From Hyphomicrobiales bacterium (GTDB taxonomy: Bacteria > Pseudomonadota > Alphaproteobacteria > Rhizobiales > Rhizobiaceae), in assembly GCA_900466605.1 (NCBI GenBank), contig UBMU01000001.1:151514-215513 (forward strand): a stretch of DNA of 64,000 bases, read 5' to 3'. Below the pieces are notes generated by a model. That model made no database searches. It was not told where the DNA came from and was given only the letters and a program-made list of their open reading frames with translations. This document shows, in pieces, positions 19,163 through 27,690 of this stretch. The translations under genes and the position numbers were made by a program. Each line of letters begins with the position of its first letter. Position 1 is the stretch's first letter.

Positions 19163-20395
19163 TTAGCCGAGCACGGCTTTGATCTTGTCGGCAGCCTGAT
19201 CGAGGGCATCCTTCGGGCTCATCTGACCTGTCAGGGCAGCCTGGATTGCGTCCTGGATCGCCTTGGAGATCTTCGGCCACTGCGGATGCGGACCACGCGG
19301 CTTGGCGTACTTCAGCTGTTCGATGAATACCTTGAGGGCCTCATCCTTGAGCTTCTCGCCGGTCTCCGGGATGGTGATGTCGGAACGAGCCGGAAGCTGG
19401 CCGTAGTTCTTGAACATCTTGTCGTCCTGCGAAGCGAAGAACTCAAGCGCCTTGAAGGCTTCAGCGGGGTGCTTCGTGCTGGCGAAGACAGCCCAGTTGA
19501 AGTCGCCCATGGCCGACGACCGTTCTGCGCCATCCTGCGGGACCGGAAGCAGGGCAACGCCCCAGTCGAACTTGGCTTCCTTCATCATGCGGTCCAGTTC
19601 CCACGGACCGGAGATGGCCATCGCGGCATTTCCCGAGTTGAAGGTGCCGGTCGAATCCCACTGACCACGGGTCAGCGTATCCGGCGAGGCGAGTTTCTCG
19701 TCCATGATCGTCTTCCAGGTCGTCAACGCCTTCACGGCACCATCGGAATTGATGTGCTCATAGCCGCCGCCGGCCATCTGCGCCCAAGGAAGGAACTGGA
19801 AGGTGCCCTCCTCGTTTGCCTTGGCGGAGAAGGCCAGGCCGTAAACGTTCTTGGCAGGATCCGTCAGCTTGCGCGCGTCCTCGACGAGTTCGTCCCAGGT
19901 CTGCGGCGGTTTGTTCGGGTCGAGACCCTTCGCCTTGAACATGTCCTTGTTGTAGTAAAGGGCGATAGTGTTGGTCGCCTTCGGGATGCCGTAGTACTTG
20001 CCATCCCATTCGACCGACTTCAGCGGACCGGGGAAGTAGTTCTCCGGCTTTATGACCTGCGACCCCTTGATCATGTCGGTGAGATCGAGGAAGGCGCCGC
20101 GCGACGAAAACAGTGCATGTTCCGGATTGTCGACCGCGATGATGTCGGGAGCCTGACCGGTGGCATAGGCTCGCATCGCTTCGGTGACAACGTCATCGAA
20201 CTGGATCAGGCGATATTCGATCTTGATGCCATTGTTCTGGGCATTGAATTCCTTGACGAGGTTCGGTGCCGGCTGGATGTCCTTGTCCAGTGACCAGAGG
20301 GTCAAGGTTACGTCTTCGGCCTTCGCCGCGAGACCGAAGAGAGAGACGCCTGCGAGCGCCAATGCGCCGATCATTGCAAACTTGCGGATACCCAT
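19163..20395 (-). CDS. Sugar ABC importer substrate-binding protein
   Basis: A 410-residue periplasmic binding protein of the extracellular solute-binding family 1 (MalE-like). It has a Sec signal peptide with likely cleavage after LAAKA (residue about 26) and the family segment [17 protein letters not shown]. The ATG follows GGAGGAG. It lies between the isomerase gene (66 bases upstream) and the permease pair. It should deliver an oligosaccharide or glycoside to the two permeases; the identity of the sugar is not visible. Confidence 0.93.
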   Translation of the reverse strand: MGIRKFAMIGALALAGVSLFGLAAKAEDVTLTLWSLDKDIQPAPNLVKEFNAQNNGIKIEYRLIQFDDVVTEAMRAYATGQAPDIIAVDNPEHALFSSRGAFLDLTDMIKGSQVIKPENYFPGPLKSVEWDGKYYGIPKATNTIALYYNKDMFKAKGLDPNKPPQTWDELVEDARKLTDPAKNVYGLAFSAKANEEGTFQFLPWAQMAGGGYEHINSDGAVKALTTWKTIMDEKLASPDTLTRGQWDSTGTFNSGNAAMAISGPWELDRMMKEAKFDWGVALLPVPQDGAERSSAMGDFNWAVFASTKHPAEAFKALEFFASQDDKMFKNYGQLPARSDITIPETGEKLKDEALKVFIEQLKYAKPRGPHPQWPKISKAIQDAIQAALTGQMSPKDALDQAADKIKAVLG

Positions 20396-20461
20396 AGTTC
20401 TCCTCCTTTGTGGTTATCCCTGTCGAAGGCCGGCGATTCCTCCTCGCCGGCCGCGATACTA

Positions 20462-21364
20462 TCAGACCGGATCGACGACGAAATCGCCGCCCCGGGCATG
20501 CTTCAAGTAATTCAGTGCATGAACCTGACCGGTCATCTCAAGCGCATCGCGATAGACCGGATCGTGCCAGCCTTCGATGTCGATGGAGCCCGACCAGCCG
20601 GCAAGGCGAAGCTCGGAAATGATGTCCGTCCAGTTGCTGTCGCCGAAGCCCGGCGTGCGCATGAACACGAACCTCTCCTTGCCGAAAATGCCGTGCTCCT
20701 TGATGACGTCCCAGCGGATCGTCGCATCCTTGCCGTGGACGTGGAAGATCTTCGACGCCCATTTGCGGATCTGCGGCAGCGGATCGATCAGGTAGACCAT
20801 CTGGTGGCAGGGCTCCCACTCGAGACCGATATTGTCATCAGGCGTCTCATTGAAGATCAGTTCCCAGGCGTCGGGGTTGTGAGCAATGTTCCAGTCGCCG
20901 GTTGCCCAGTTGCCGTCCATGGCGCAATTTTCGAAGGCGATCTTGATGCCCTTGTCGGCAGCGCGCTTGGCAAGCTCGCTCCAGATCTCCTTGTAGCGCG
21001 GCAGGCTGTCGGTCAACGGCTTGTTGCGGATACGGCCGGTAAAGCCGGCAACGCAGGTGGCGCCGAAGTGGTGCGCGTTGTCGATACAATCCTTCCAGCC
21101 CTGCAGCGTTTCGAGGTCGATAGCTGTGGTCTCGAGTGGATTGCCGAACATGCCGAGTGTGGAAATGGTGATATCGCGATCGCCGATCGCCTCGAGCGAG
21201 CGCTTGCCGAGCTCGGCGAGATCCTGACCGTTGGTGGTCTGCCAGAAGAATGGTTCGAAGCTTTCAAAGCCCAGATCGGCGATCTGGCCGATGCGCTTGT
21301 CAGCGCCGCCCTTGGAGGCGCTGACCATGGTGCCGACACGAATGGACTTGGCGGGGTTGCTCAC
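20462..21364 (-). CDS. Sugar phosphate isomerase/epimerase family TIM-barrel protein
   Basis: A 300-residue AP-endonuclease-2/xylose isomerase-like TIM barrel. Likely metal ligands are visible: Glu in IAFENCAM, Glu and His in GLEWEPCHQM, His in FHVHGKDA, and Glu in DIEGWHDP. The start is a GTG with AAGGA eight bases upstream. It lies 11 bases after the Gfo/Idh gene. Such pairs of an oxidoreductase and an isomerase-like enzyme often act on keto or epimerised forms of an imported sugar; this role is inferred from context, not demonstrated by the sequence. Confidence 0.88.
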   Translation of the reverse strand: MSNPAKSIRVGTMVSASKGGADKRIGQIADLGFESFEPFFWQTTNGQDLAELGKRSLEAIGDRDITISTLGMFGNPLETTAIDLETLQGWKDCIDNAHHFGATCVAGFTGRIRNKPLTDSLPRYKEIWSELAKRAADKGIKIAFENCAMDGNWATGDWNIAHNPDAWELIFNETPDDNIGLEWEPCHQMVYLIDPLPQIRKWASKIFHVHGKDATIRWDVIKEHGIFGKERFVFMRTPGFGDSNWTDIISELRLAGWSGSIDIEGWHDPVYRDALEMTGQVHALNYLKHARGGDFVVDPV

Positions 21365-21375
21365 AATCTCGATCC

Positions 21376-22410
21376 TTATGCTGAAATTTCGACGCGCTTG
21401 CCAGTCTTGGCGCTTTCAATCGCGCCGAAGACCATGGCCAGGCTTCGGATATTGTCTGAACTTACGGTTTCCGGCGTCTTGCCGGTCTTGATTGCTGCGA
21501 CGAAGTCGGCAATGACGCTGGCGTGGCCGTGCGTCTCTTCATCATGTGCGGGCGCCGGAACATCGACCGCGGTGAAGCCGTGCAACAGGCCCTGCTCCGT
21601 GCCCGCAACGGCAGCGCGGAAGGTCTCTTCGCCGTCCCAGCTGAGCATTCCCTTGGAGCCGACGAGGCGCCACTGACTCTCCCAGCTCGTGCGTTCGCCC
21701 TCGGCGCACCAGGAGCCGCGGTAGGTGAACACAACGTCGTCGGCAAATTCGAAGGTCGCGTTGGCGGAAGCACCGTGCTGGTACCACGACCCCTTCGGAT
21801 TGCGCTCGACGCAATAGACGGTAAGCGGCTTCTTGTCGGCGACATAGCGGGCTGCGTCGAATGTATGGATCGCCATATCGAGCAACAGCACATTCTGCAT
21901 CTCTTCGCGGAAACCGCCGAAATGCGGCGCGAGGAAGAAGTCGCAATGGATGGCGGTAATATCGCCGATCGCACCGCTCTCGACGAACCGGCGCATGCGG
22001 CGTACGCCCGAGATGAAGCGGCGGTTCTGGATGATGGCGTGGATCTTGCCGGTCTTGGCGGCGAGGTCGATTAGCGCGGCGCCTTCGGCAAGCGACGTCG
22101 CCATCGGCTTTTCGCTGAGCACATGGCAACCAGCAGTCAGCGCGGTCGAAACGACGTTGAAGCGTGCGGTCGGGATGACCACGTCAAACACGATATCGGC
22201 CTTGGATTTGGCAATGACGTCAGCAAGGTCGGTGCCGATCACGGCATCGCTCAATCCGAATTCCCCGGCAAGCTTTTCAGCGGCTGCCGGGTTGACGTCG
22301 ACGAGGCCCTTGACCTCGATCTCGGCTGCGAGAGCCGGGGTTTCCTTAATGGCGCGCAACCAGCCCTTGGACATGGCTCCGCAGCCGCAGAGAACGGCAT
22401 TCAATGTCAC
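21376..22410 (-). CDS. Gfo/Idh/MocA-family NAD(P)-dependent sugar oxidoreductase
   Basis: A 344-residue protein with an N-terminal Rossmann fold (AVLCGCGAMSKGW) and the family EKP motif (SEKPMATSLAEG, residues about 90-101), whose Lys is catalytic. The C-terminal substrate domain contains FFLAPHFGGFREE and LLLDMAIHTFDAARY, with the conserved Asp/His pair. I chose a GTG at 22410, six bases after GGAGG; a longer in-frame start is poorly supported and would run into the operator region. It is the first gene of the operon, directly downstream of two AAACGTTT operators. Confidence 0.9.
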   Translation of the reverse strand: MTLNAVLCGCGAMSKGWLRAIKETPALAAEIEVKGLVDVNPAAAEKLAGEFGLSDAVIGTDLADVIAKSKADIVFDVVIPTARFNVVSTALTAGCHVLSEKPMATSLAEGAALIDLAAKTGKIHAIIQNRRFISGVRRMRRFVESGAIGDITAIHCDFFLAPHFGGFREEMQNVLLLDMAIHTFDAARYVADKKPLTVYCVERNPKGSWYQHGASANATFEFADDVVFTYRGSWCAEGERTSWESQWRLVGSKGMLSWDGEETFRAAVAGTEQGLLHGFTAVDVPAPAHDEETHGHASVIADFVAAIKTGKTPETVSSDNIRSLAMVFGAIESAKTGKRVEISA

Positions 22411-22457
22411 GATTTCCTCCGGTGGACGGTTTCCGGTTTTCCTCCCGAAACGCATTC

Positions 22458-22491
22458 CGTAAACGTTTACGATACTAAGCGGAAACGTTTC
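22458..22491. promoter_or_regulatory. Twin LacI-type operators upstream of the sugar operon
   Basis: A perfect 14-base palindrome CGTAAACGTTTACG (22458-22471) is followed 10 bases later by a second palindrome GAAACGTTTC (22482-22491). Both carry the central CG-flanked AAACGTTT core typical of LacI-family operators. They sit about 50 bases before the first gene, and the neighbouring LacI-family gene is the obvious ligand-responsive repressor. Confidence 0.82.
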
Positions 22492-22706
22492 TTGGTGTCA
22501 ATACCATGTGGTTTTCACAGAATGTTGCGGAAAATACGAGAAAACGCGGGGCTTTAGGTGGATATGCGCTGCACTGCAGCATGGAAAAATTCCGAGGAAT
22601 ACTCCGGCTGAAATTCATCTTGCTTGTCTTAGACCCGGCAACACCGAGCCGCTAGGTTCTCCCACCGGCCGGTACTCCCCACCTCTGAAGGCTCGGCCGC
22701 TTCTGG

Positions 22707-23744
22707 CTAAGCGTCGAGTGAAAAGGCGTCACTTTCGCCAGGAGCAAGTTCGAGCGGCCAGATCGTGTTGCGCGCACCTTTCGGATAATGTTCGGCATAG
22801 GCTGGCATTGTCGCGAGTAGTGTTTCTGCGAGTTCGACGCCGAGATCGCGCAGCGACATGCGGAAACAGGTCAGGGACGGCTGCAGAAATTTTCCGCGAG
22901 GCTCTTCGCGGAAGCCGATAACGGCAAGATCGCGGCCGGGTACGATGCCTGCCTCGTTCAGACGTCGGTAGAGGCCGATCGCCATCAGTTCGTAGATAAG
23001 GATGATCGCTGTCGGTTTCGTGTCTAGCCGCAGCATTTCGTGGCCGGCCTGGTAGCCACCCTGTTCGCTTGATTTGACGCGGATCACCAGCGCGGGATCA
23101 AAGGCAATGCCATGGCGCTCGAGCGACTGGCGATAGGCATCGACAAAGATATAACCGAGATTGATGTCATTTGATGGCGCAGCGATGGCGATGCGGCGAT
23201 GCCCCTTGGAAACGAGCCTATCGACAGCGCAGGCGGCAACGCCTTCGAAATCAAGGTCGATCCAGGTGTGGTTTCCGCCCGATGTGCTGCGGCCGAGCGC
23301 GACGAACGGGATCTTGGCCTTCACCAGAAGGTCGATACGCTGGTCGACGCGTTGCGTGGCCGAGATGATCATCGCATCAACGATCCTGCGCGCGACCATC
23401 CGCTTTAGATACTCGTGAGGGTCTTCGTCGTTTGGGCATGGCAGCATTAAAAGATCAAGCTTGTGGCGAGACAGAACACTCTGAAGACCACCTGTGACTC
23501 CAAGAAAGAAGTTGTCGCTGTTTTCAACCGTCTCCTTGCTCGATTCGATCATGAGCCCAATGACATTGGTCGTGCCCTGTCGAAGGCTTCGCCCGGATTG
23601 ATTGGCCACATAGCCAAGCTCTTCGGCGGCCGCCAGCACGCGCTTGCGGGTCTCCTCGTTGACATCAGGCCTGTCGTTCAAGGCACGCGAAACAGTCCCG
23701 ATTGAAATGTCGAGATGTTTTGCGAGTTGGCGAATTCCTTTCAT
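22707..23744 (-). CDS. LacI-family transcriptional regulator
   Basis: A 345-residue repressor with an N-terminal helix-turn-helix (IRQLAKHLDISIGTVSRALN, then the hinge-helix region around GYVANQSGRSLRQG) and a periplasmic-binding-protein-like effector domain (VIGLMIESS..., residue about 65 onwards). The TVSRALN recognition helix is of the LacI type. I prefer the ATG at 23744, nine bases after GAGAGA; a TTG three codons earlier is possible. It lies upstream of the sugar operon on the same strand, with 296 bases between. An operator core in its own promoter suggests autoregulation. The effector is unknown. Confidence 0.93.
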   Translation of the reverse strand: MKGIRQLAKHLDISIGTVSRALNDRPDVNEETRKRVLAAAEELGYVANQSGRSLRQGTTNVIGLMIESSKETVENSDNFFLGVTGGLQSVLSRHKLDLLMLPCPNDEDPHEYLKRMVARRIVDAMIISATQRVDQRIDLLVKAKIPFVALGRSTSGGNHTWIDLDFEGVAACAVDRLVSKGHRRIAIAAPSNDINLGYIFVDAYRQSLERHGIAFDPALVIRVKSSEQGGYQAGHEMLRLDTKPTAIILIYELMAIGLYRRLNEAGIVPGRDLAVIGFREEPRGKFLQPSLTCFRMSLRDLGVELAETLLATMPAYAEHYPKGARNTIWPLELAPGESDAFSLDA

Positions 23745-23797
23745 CTGCGGCAATCTCTCTCCCCAATTGAACCCCTCTCATCCCTATCTGCCATACT

Positions 23798-23807
23798 AAA
23801 ACGTTTC
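23798..23807. promoter_or_regulatory. LacI-type operator in the regulator's own promoter
   Basis: AAAACGTTTC at 23798-23807 contains the same AAACGTTT core as the two operators at 22458-22491 and lies about 55 bases before the regulator start. This fits negative autoregulation. Confidence 0.65.
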
Positions 23808-23837
23808 CGCAAAGCACCGTTCGATTGGGGACCATCT

Positions 23838-24212
23838 TCAGCGTACCAGCAGGCGCGATACCGCCAGTACGGCTCCTCCCATGAGGGCGCCGAGTGCAGC
23901 TCCAACAGCCTTCGCAGTGGCGTCGGGCAGTCGCGCGTGCCGCGATGGCGACACAAGCTGCAGCAATTCCGACAGGCCAGCGCCGAGTGTACAGGCGATC
24001 CCAGCCACTATCGCGGACCCTGGGAAGCCGAGAACAAAGAAAAACGACATTGCGGCGAATGCCAATGCTCGGTCAACGTTGACCTGGGTGATCGTGCGAG
24101 GGCGTAGACTGATCGGAGCAATGGTCGCAAAGAGGATGACGACAAGCAACGCCCATGCAAACAATTGCGAAACCGCAGTCAGGTTGAGCCCGAAGGCAAT
24201 TTCGTCCGACAC
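23838..24212 (-). CDS. VanZ-like membrane protein
   Basis: A 124-residue protein with four predicted helices (residues about 14-32, 47-64, 66-86, 102-120). The segment GAGLSELLQLVSPSRHARLPDATAKAVGAALG matches the VanZ-like conserved region (E-x-x-Q ... R ... D-x-x-x-N/K-x-x-G). VanZ-like proteins occur near cell-envelope polysaccharide genes, but their biochemical role is unclear. The start is a GTG eight bases after AAGGA. It follows the rhamnose genes by 64 bases and may be the last gene of that operon. Confidence 0.75.
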   Translation of the reverse strand: MSDEIAFGLNLTAVSQLFAWALLVVILFATIAPISLRPRTITQVNVDRALAFAAMSFFFVLGFPGSAIVAGIACTLGAGLSELLQLVSPSRHARLPDATAKAVGAALGALMGGAVLAVSRLLVR

Positions 24213-24233
24213 GGGGCACGTCCTTTGTCGTAT

Positions 24234-24253
24234 ATTGCCGAAGGGCCGGCAAT
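24234..24253. other. Stem-loop between rfbC and the VanZ-like gene
   Basis: A 7-bp stem ATTGCCG (24234-24240) with CGGCAAT (24247-24253) and a six-base loop. Without a T-run it is probably an attenuating or mRNA-end hairpin after the rhamnose genes. Confidence 0.45.
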
Positions 24254-24276
24254 GGAAGGGCTCGCCAACTGTTCAA

Positions 24277-24822
24277 CTACATGAACACTTCAGCATCCTC
24301 AAACTTCGATGCCACTGCATCCTTCCTTGACAGAACGGGACTTGTGTCGATTGGCCAGCCAATCCCAAGTTTGGGATCGTTCCACATGACTGCCCGCTCG
24401 CTTTCCGGTGAATAGAAATCCGTGGTTTTGTAGAGAAACTGAGCTGTCTCAGACACGACCAGGAACCCGTGAGCAAAGCCGGTCGGTATCCACATCTGAC
24501 GTTTGTTTTCCGCGGACAGGATTTCTCCCACCCATTTGCCGAAGGTTGGCGAGCTCTTGCGTAGATCGACAGCAACGTCAAAGACCTCGCCTTCCACGAC
24601 CCGCACCAGCTTTCCCTGCGCCTGGTTTATCTGGTAGTGAAGGCCCCTGAGCACGCCCTTGGCGGATTTGGAATGGTTGTCCTGCACGAAGGTGACATCG
24701 CGACCAACGAGCGCGTTGAACTTCAATTGATTGAAGCTCTCAAAGAAGAAGCCCCGCTCGTCGCCGAAGACCACAGGCTCGATTAGCAACACGTCTGGGA
24801 TTGCAAGCGGTGTCGCCTTCAT
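24277..24822 (-). CDS. rfbC: dTDP-4-dehydrorhamnose 3,5-epimerase
   Basis: A 181-residue cupin-type epimerase, the normal RmlC length. Visible motifs are [19 protein letters not shown] (catalytic His), [14 protein letters not shown] and [13 protein letters not shown]. It converts dTDP-4-keto-6-deoxyglucose to dTDP-4-keto-L-rhamnose in the cytoplasm. The start overlaps the stop of rfbA by four bases. Confidence 0.96.
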   Translation of the reverse strand: MKATPLAIPDVLLIEPVVFGDERGFFFESFNQLKFNALVGRDVTFVQDNHSKSAKGVLRGLHYQINQAQGKLVRVVEGEVFDVAVDLRKSSPTFGKWVGEILSAENKRQMWIPTGFAHGFLVVSETAQFLYKTTDFYSPESERAVMWNDPKLGIGWPIDTSPVLSRKDAVASKFEDAEVFM

Positions 24823-25703
24823 CGGTTGCCGGCCTCCGTCACCAGCCGCAACAGGTATTTTCCATAGCCGCTTTTCGCAAGAGGGGCGGCCAAATGTTCA
24901 AGTTGTACCCTGTCGATCCAGCCGTTTCGAAATGCAATCTCCTCAGGACATGAAACCTTGAGGCCCTGTCGATGCTCCAGCGTTGAGATGAACTGGCTCG
25001 CCTCAAGCAGAGAGTCGTGTGTTCCGGTGTCGAGCCAGGCGTAGCCACGTCCCATGATCTCCACGGTCAACTCGCCGTCATCGAGGTAGCGGCTATTGAG
25101 ATCCGTGATCTCCAGTTCGCCTCTCGCTGATGGTTTTAGCTGCTTGGCGAACTCGACTACGCGGGCGTCGTAGAAATAGAGGCCAGTCACGGCGTAGTTC
25201 GACTTCGGTCGCGTTGGCTTCTCCTCGATCGACAGTGCCTTGTTCGCTGTATCAAATTCGACGACACCATACCGCTCGGGATCGAGAACATGATAGGCAA
25301 AGACCGTCGCTCCTGCGTCTCGCGACATACCGTCCTGCAGTAGGAGCGGCAGGTCATGCCCGTAGAAAATGTTGTCGCCAAGGACCAGCGCCGACGGTGA
25401 TCCAGAGAGAAAATCCTCACCGATGACAAAGGCTTGCGCCAGGCCATCGGGTGATGGCTGCACGGCATAAGAGAAGTTCACACCCCATTGCTCACCACTC
25501 CCGAGGAGTTGTTCGAAGCGCGGGATGTCCTGGGGTGTCGAGATCACGAGGATATCTCGGATGCCGGCCAACATCAGCGTGCTGAGGGGATAGTAGATCA
25601 TTGGCTTATCGAACACAGGAAGCAGCTGCTTGCTGATTGCCAGTGTCGCAGGATGCAGTCGCGTGCCAGAGCCTCCAGCGAGTATAATGCCTTTTCGGTT
25701 CAC
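24819..25703 (-). CDS. rfbA: Glucose-1-phosphate thymidylyltransferase
   Basis: A 294-residue nucleotidyltransferase with the signature [11 protein letters not shown] (residues 9-19), [18 protein letters not shown] and [10 protein letters not shown]. It makes dTDP-glucose from dTTP and glucose-1-phosphate, the first step of dTDP-L-rhamnose synthesis. It overlaps both neighbours by four bases in the order rfbB-rfbD-rfbA-rfbC. Confidence 0.97.
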   Translation of the reverse strand: MNRKGIILAGGSGTRLHPATLAISKQLLPVFDKPMIYYPLSTLMLAGIRDILVISTPQDIPRFEQLLGSGEQWGVNFSYAVQPSPDGLAQAFVIGEDFLSGSPSALVLGDNIFYGHDLPLLLQDGMSRDAGATVFAYHVLDPERYGVVEFDTANKALSIEEKPTRPKSNYAVTGLYFYDARVVEFAKQLKPSARGELEITDLNSRYLDDGELTVEIMGRGYAWLDTGTHDSLLEASQFISTLEHRQGLKVSCPEEIAFRNGWIDRVQLEHLAAPLAKSGYGKYLLRLVTEAGNR

Positions 25704-26596
25704 GATTGCGGCTCCCGGGTTCTGAGTTGATCAAGCATCCTGTCCACATGGACTGTCCAGTCGGGCAGTTCCAATCCGAGGCGATGAGCAATTGCATCGC
25801 TGGCAAGCAAGGAGTTGTGTGGCCGCGCCGCCGGCAGAGGGTAATCCTCTGTTGCAATTGGCTGGATATCGGAGACATCCGCCTGCAGTTCGAAGCCGAG
25901 TTCTTTGGCTCGCAAAACGACGTAGCAGGCAAGGTCATACCAGCTCGTCCGGCCTCTTGCTGTCAGATGATAAACGCCGTCCGCAAGCTGGGAGCGATGA
26001 TGGGCTGCGATTGCAAGGGCTGTCACGTCGGCGATCAGCTCCGCAGAGGTTGGTGCACCGAACTGGTCAGCCACCACCCGAAGGCTTGGCCGTTCCCGCG
26101 CCAGGCGAAGGATCGTCTTGATAAAATTTGCGCCGTCTGCAGAAAAGACCCAACTCGTTCGAAACAGGATGAACCTGCATCCCGCAGCCTCGACCATCTG
26201 TTCACCGGCGAGCTTAGACCGGCCGTAGACATTTAGCGGGTTTGCCTGATCGCCCTCCACGTAGGCAGCCTGTTTGGTGCCGTCGAATACGTAGTCCGTC
26301 GAGTAGTGAACAAGGGTTGATCCGTGCTCCGCAGCGATCTGTGCCAGGATCTCTACGGCATTCGCATTCACGGCAAAAGCCTGATCAGGCTGTGTTTCCG
26401 CCAGATCGACCTTTGTCCATGCTGCTGCATTGACGATAAGGTCCGGGGCGTGGGCCCGAACAGTTGCGGCAAGGGTGTCGGTTGCCTCCATGTCAAGGGC
26501 GTCGCGTCCCAGTGCCGTGACAGTACCCAACGGAAGCAGTGTGCGCTGGAGTTCTCGGCCAACCTGGCCGTTCTTGCCGAGGAGCAGGATATTCAT
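25700..26596 (-). CDS. rfbD: dTDP-4-dehydrorhamnose reductase
   Basis: A 298-residue short-chain dehydrogenase-type reductase. It has the nucleotide-binding GKNGQVG (residues 7-13), STDYVFDG and the active-site YGRSKLAGE (Tyr and Lys). It reduces the 4-keto group to give dTDP-L-rhamnose. ATGA-type overlaps link it to rfbB and rfbA. Confidence 0.96.
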   Translation of the reverse strand: MNILLLGKNGQVGRELQRTLLPLGTVTALGRDALDMEATDTLAATVRAHAPDLIVNAAAWTKVDLAETQPDQAFAVNANAVEILAQIAAEHGSTLVHYSTDYVFDGTKQAAYVEGDQANPLNVYGRSKLAGEQMVEAAGCRFILFRTSWVFSADGANFIKTILRLARERPSLRVVADQFGAPTSAELIADVTALAIAAHHRSQLADGVYHLTARGRTSWYDLACYVVLRAKELGFELQADVSDIQPIATEDYPLPAARPHNSLLASDAIAHRLGLELPDWTVHVDRMLDQLRTREPQS

Positions 26597-27642
26597 GCGT
26601 ATTGCTTGGCGATCCAGTTGCGATAGCTGCCTGAGGTGACAGTCGTGACCCAGTCGGAATTGTCGAGGTACCAGCGCACGGTCTGCCTGATACCACTTTC
26701 CAGGGTTTCTTCCGGGCGCCAGCCCAGCTCCTGCTCGATCCTTTCGGCGTTGATTGCATAACGCCTGTCGTGGCCCGGACGATCTGTCACGAAGGTGATC
26801 TGACTTTTATAGGATGTTCCGTCTGCCTTGGGTTCAAGTTCATCCAGAATATCGCAGAGCAAATTGACGACGTCGAGATTGGTTCGCTCGTTCCATCCGC
26901 CAACATTGTACGTAGCCCCGGGGAGTCCTGCCTCCAGAACACGGCGCAAGGCGCTGCAATGATCCTTTACGAAGAGCCAATCGCGAATCTGCTGGCCGTC
27001 GCCGTAGAGCGGCAGCGGGCGGCCCTGTAGCGCATTGTGGATGACCAGAGGGATCAGTTTCTCCGGGAAATGATAAGGACCATAATTGTTGGAGCAGTTG
27101 GTGGTCAGGACTGGCAAGCCGTAGGTATGGTGGTAAGCACGGACAAGATGGTCACCGGCCGCCTTGCTCGCGGAATATGGGCTGTTGGGCTGATACTGGG
27201 TTTGTTCGTCAAATGCCGGGTCATCGGCGCCAAGCGTGCCGAAGACTTCATCGGTCGATATCTGCAGAAAACGGAAGTCCTCGCGAAACTCTAGTTTTGA
27301 CCAGTATGCTCGTGTCGCCTCCAGGAGGCGGAATGTTCCCACGATATTTGTCTGTACAAAATCTTCCGGTCCGTGAATCGACCGATCCACGTGACTTTCT
27401 GCGGCAAAATTGATGATGGCCCGTGGTTTGTGCCGTTCCAGTAGGCTTGCGACAAGCGCCGTGTCGCCGATACTCCCATGAACAAAAATATGTCTAGGGT
27501 CACCATGAAGCGAATCCAGATTGCGAATATTGCCAGCATAGGTGAGCGCGTCAAGGTTGAGAACGGGCTCGTTATTTTGCGCAAGCCAGTCGAGAATGAA
27601 GTTAGAACCGATAAAGCCGGCTCCGCCAGTCACCAATATCAT
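26593..27642 (-). CDS. rfbB: dTDP-glucose 4,6-dehydratase
   Basis: A 349-residue extended SDR enzyme: NAD-binding GGAGFIGSNF at the N-terminus, STDEVFG with the catalytic Thr/Asp/Glu, and PYSASKAAGDHLVRAYHHTYG with the catalytic Tyr and Lys. I chose the ATG at 27642 because it begins the canonical MILVTGG N-terminus and follows AGGGG; an earlier in-frame start adds nine unsupported residues. First rhamnose gene after the sugar transferase. Confidence 0.96.
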   Translation of the reverse strand: MILVTGGAGFIGSNFILDWLAQNNEPVLNLDALTYAGNIRNLDSLHGDPRHIFVHGSIGDTALVASLLERHKPRAIINFAAESHVDRSIHGPEDFVQTNIVGTFRLLEATRAYWSKLEFREDFRFLQISTDEVFGTLGADDPAFDEQTQYQPNSPYSASKAAGDHLVRAYHHTYGLPVLTTNCSNNYGPYHFPEKLIPLVIHNALQGRPLPLYGDGQQIRDWLFVKDHCSALRRVLEAGLPGATYNVGGWNERTNLDVVNLLCDILDELEPKADGTSYKSQITFVTDRPGHDRRYAINAERIEQELGWRPEETLESGIRQTVRWYLDNSDWVTTVTSGSYRNWIAKQYA

Positions 27643-27690
27643 CGCCCAAACACCCCTGTTGCAACGCAAACACTAAACAGCGATCGGCTT

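Noticed and set aside
19157..21676. Two long plus-strand frames (378 and 422 codons) opposite the sugar operon
   Set aside because: Antisense to clear binding-protein, isomerase and oxidoreductase genes, crossing gene boundaries, with no family features.
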